This document shows, piece by piece, positions 62,566 to 64,000 of a stretch of DNA of 64,000 bases. The stretch's first letter is position 1, and the number at the start of each line of letters is the position of its first letter. Source of the stretch: Cellulomonas sp. Root485 (GTDB taxonomy: Bacteria > Actinomycetota > Actinomycetes > Actinomycetales > Cellulomonadaceae). The stretch spans positions 393-64,392 of the forward strand of contig NZ_LMFC01000003.1 of NCBI RefSeq assembly GCF_001426705.1. Direction: 5' to 3'. The notes under the pieces are model-generated. The model made no database searches, was not told the origin of the DNA, and saw only the letters and a list, made by a program, of their open reading frames with translations. Position numbers and translations under genes: made by a program.

Positions 62566-63276
62566 TCAGCCCTCCGGCTGACCGATCGTCGTCGGGGTGG
62601 GGTCGTACCCGTGGTCCTGCCAGACGTGCCGTGGGATGGACCGGACGACGGCGCAGAGCACGCCGAGCCGGGGCGCCAGGCGGTCGAGGTCGGTGGTCCC
62701 GGACCCCCACGACAGGATCCAGGTGCCGTCGATCCGCCACGCGGTGCCGAGGGCGTCACCCTGCAGCAGCCGTTCCATGAGCCGCGGGTGCAGGATCGCG
62801 TGCCCGGTCCGCTGGTCCGTCGCCGCCACCCGGTACGCACGGTTGAACGCCTCGGACTCGAACTGGACGTCCTGGGCACCGACCAGCTTGGCCAGCCGGG
62901 CGCCGAGCCCTTCGGGGGTCACCTCGACCGTCGGCAGGTACGTCGGCAGTGCCAGCCCGACGATGTGCGCGTGGTGCGTGGTCCGGTTCTTCCCGCTGCC
63001 GGTCGTCCACTGGTACGTGAACGACAGCGCCGGCCGGGAGTCGTAGGTGCCGCGCAGGACCTCGGTCGCCCGCCGTGCGCTGCCCTGACCGAACGGCTGC
63101 CCGCGCGAGATGTCGACCAGCGACCGCTCCGACTCCGCGTACGTCCACCGGTTGCTCAGCGCCCAGGCCCGGAACCGCTCGTGGCGCTTCTTCTGCACCC
63201 AGAACCCGGCGACGAACAGCCCGACCGTGACCACCAGGCCGAGGACGACCAGGACTCCGAACAGACCGTCGCCCAT
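62566..63276 (-). CDS. Membrane-anchored hypothetical protein (DUF3137-like)
   Basis: 236-residue protein with an N-terminal membrane anchor (GVLVVLGLVVTVGLFVAGF), then a cytoplasmic region KKRHERFRAWALSNRWTYAE, the beta-rich FTYQWTTGSGKNRTTHHAHI and GTWILSWGSGTTDLDRLA. Similar anchors with a folded domain, often annotated DUF3137, occur beside LemA genes. Function unknown. Gap of 8 bp after pyrE, so co-transcribed. Confidence 0.65.
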   Translation of the reverse strand: MGDGLFGVLVVLGLVVTVGLFVAGFWVQKKRHERFRAWALSNRWTYAESERSLVDISRGQPFGQGSARRATEVLRGTYDSRPALSFTYQWTTGSGKNRTTHHAHIVGLALPTYLPTVEVTPEGLGARLAKLVGAQDVQFESEAFNRAYRVAATDQRTGHAILHPRLMERLLQGDALGTAWRIDGTWILSWGSGTTDLDRLAPRLGVLCAVVRSIPRHVWQDHGYDPTPTTIGQPEG

Positions 63277-63284
63277 GCTCGGGG

Positions 63285-63860
63285 TCAGGCCAGACCGAGG
63301 TCGGTCAGGCTGAACAGGTAGTGGTACGGGACGCCGAGCGCCTCGATCTTGGCTTGCGCACCGGTCGCGCGGTCGACGATGACGGCAGCACCCAGCACCT
63401 CGGCACCCGCCTCGCGCGCCGCCTCGATCGCGGCGATCGGCGAGCCGCCCGTGGTCGACGTGTCCTCCAGGATGACGACCTTGCGCCCGGCGATGTCCGG
63501 GCCCTCGACGCGGCGCTGCATGCCGTGCGCCTTCGCCTCCTTGCGGACGACGAACGCATCGAGGTCCTGACCGCGCGAGGCGGCGGCGTGCAGGAGAGCG
63601 GTCGCGACGGGGTCGGCACCGAGCGTCAGGCCGCCGACGGCGTCGATCTCCGCGGTGCCGAGCCCGACCTCCTCCAGCCGGTCCAGCAGCAGGTGCCCGA
63701 TCAGCGGGGCAGCGCGGTGGTGCAGCGTCACGCGGCGCAGGTCCACGTAGTAGTCGGCCTCACGGCCCGACGACAGCGTGACCTTCCCGTGCACGACCGC
63801 GAGGGTCTTGATCAGGTCGAGCAGCTGCTCGCGGGGCGTCGGGGAGAGGTCGTGAGTCAC
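63285..63860 (-). CDS. pyrE: Orotate phosphoribosyltransferase
   Basis: 191-residue enzyme joining orotate and PRPP to make OMP in pyrimidine synthesis. The PRPP-binding motif is VVILEDTSTTGGSPIAAI and the N terminus contains LSSGREADYYVDLRRVTLH; VRKEAKAHGMQRRVEG is the mobile loop. GTG 63860 was chosen. It follows the partial gene at 63866 with five bases between. The only pyrimidine gene in the window. Confidence 0.95.
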   Translation of the reverse strand: MTHDLSPTPREQLLDLIKTLAVVHGKVTLSSGREADYYVDLRRVTLHHRAAPLIGHLLLDRLEEVGLGTAEIDAVGGLTLGADPVATALLHAAASRGQDLDAFVVRKEAKAHGMQRRVEGPDIAGRKVVILEDTSTTGGSPIAAIEAAREAGAEVLGAAVIVDRATGAQAKIEALGVPYHYLFSLTDLGLA

Positions 63861-63865
63861 GGCGG

Positions 63866-64000
63866 TCAGGCTACCGGGCGGGTGCCGACGAACGTGGGCA
63901 GTGACGCCCGGACGGCGGTGACCACGTCGAGCATCGGCAGGATCTGTTCCACCTTCGTGCCGCCGTCGACCCAGGCGAAGACCCAGCCGTGGTCGATCCG
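63866..64000 (-). CDS. C-terminal end of an unidentified protein
   Basis: Forty-four residues (RIDHGWVFAWVDGGTKVEQ and onwards to TFVGTRPVA) before a TGA at 63866. The 5' part is outside the window. No family recognised. It is directly upstream of pyrE, probably in one operon. Confidence 0.6.
   Translation of the reverse strand, partial: RIDHGWVFAWVDGGTKVEQILPMLDVVTAVRASLPTFVGTRPVA

Overview
The window is very GC-rich, densely coded actinobacterial chromosome. A CBM2-linked pectate lyase, sugar-uptake operons with intracellular glycosidases, DtxR- and PadR-type control sites, an actinobacterial SAM-IV riboswitch and several apparently leaderless genes all point to a plant-polysaccharide-degrading actinomycete. 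Cellulomonas or a close relative is the most likely source; this is an inference from gene content, not from a database match. No phage, insertion sequence, CRISPR array, rRNA or tRNA gene was recognised.

Layout. 1-0.7 kb: start of a secreted CBM2-pectate lyase, cut by the window edge. 0.9-3.3 kb: purL. 3.5-13.3 kb: a LacI-controlled oligosaccharide operon (regulator, lipoprotein, two permeases, secreted glucoamylase/GH144-like enzyme, cytoplasmic GH39 and GH13 enzymes, DUF2599 lipoprotein). 13.4-14.2 kb: a small hypothetical gene plus a pentapeptide-repeat protein. 14.2-20.8 kb: a fatty-acid module (acyl-CoA dehydrogenase/oxidase, TetR, thiolase, FabG4-like reductase, MaoC dehydratase). 20.7-22 kb: an acetyltransferase and a fasciclin protein. 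22.3-25.9 kb: a sulfur-metabolism locus in which two S-adenosylmethionine riboswitches of different classes stand back to back, SAM-IV facing a cysteine-desulfurase-like gene and SAM-I facing DUF1737-rhodanese-metZ. 25.9-28.7 kb: flavin-type oxidase, TfoX-like protein, double acetyltransferase, purQ and purS. 28.8-31.4 kb: a PadR regulator with two paralogous membrane proteins. 31.6-35.8 kb: EamA exporter, alcohol dehydrogenase, amidohydrolase and a non-specific nuclease.

35.8-39.8 kb: a complete siderophore ABC importer behind a DtxR-type iron box. 39.9-42.5 kb: purC, an unknown acidic protein and purD as one operon. 42.6-47 kb: GTP-type PEP carboxykinase, an ArsR-like regulator divergent from an MFS exporter, and an acetyltransferase. 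47-48.9 kb: purA and DUF3151. 49-52 kb: a partner-switching module (one PAS-GAF-phosphatase-kinase protein and two STAS antagonists). 52-53.8 kb: fba and a TrmH-type methyltransferase. 53.8-59.7 kb: an arabinofuranosidase importer operon with its LacI regulator. 59.8-64 kb: DedA, HAD phosphatase, PH-like protein, LemA, a membrane protein, pyrE and the end of a further gene.

How it fits together. purL, purSQ, purC-purD and purA all lie on the minus strand, with fba, trmH and pyrE further along, separated by self-contained sugar, lipid, iron and sulfur modules. The arrangement looks like a conserved housekeeping backbone interrupted by niche cargo, much of it for using plant cell-wall sugars.
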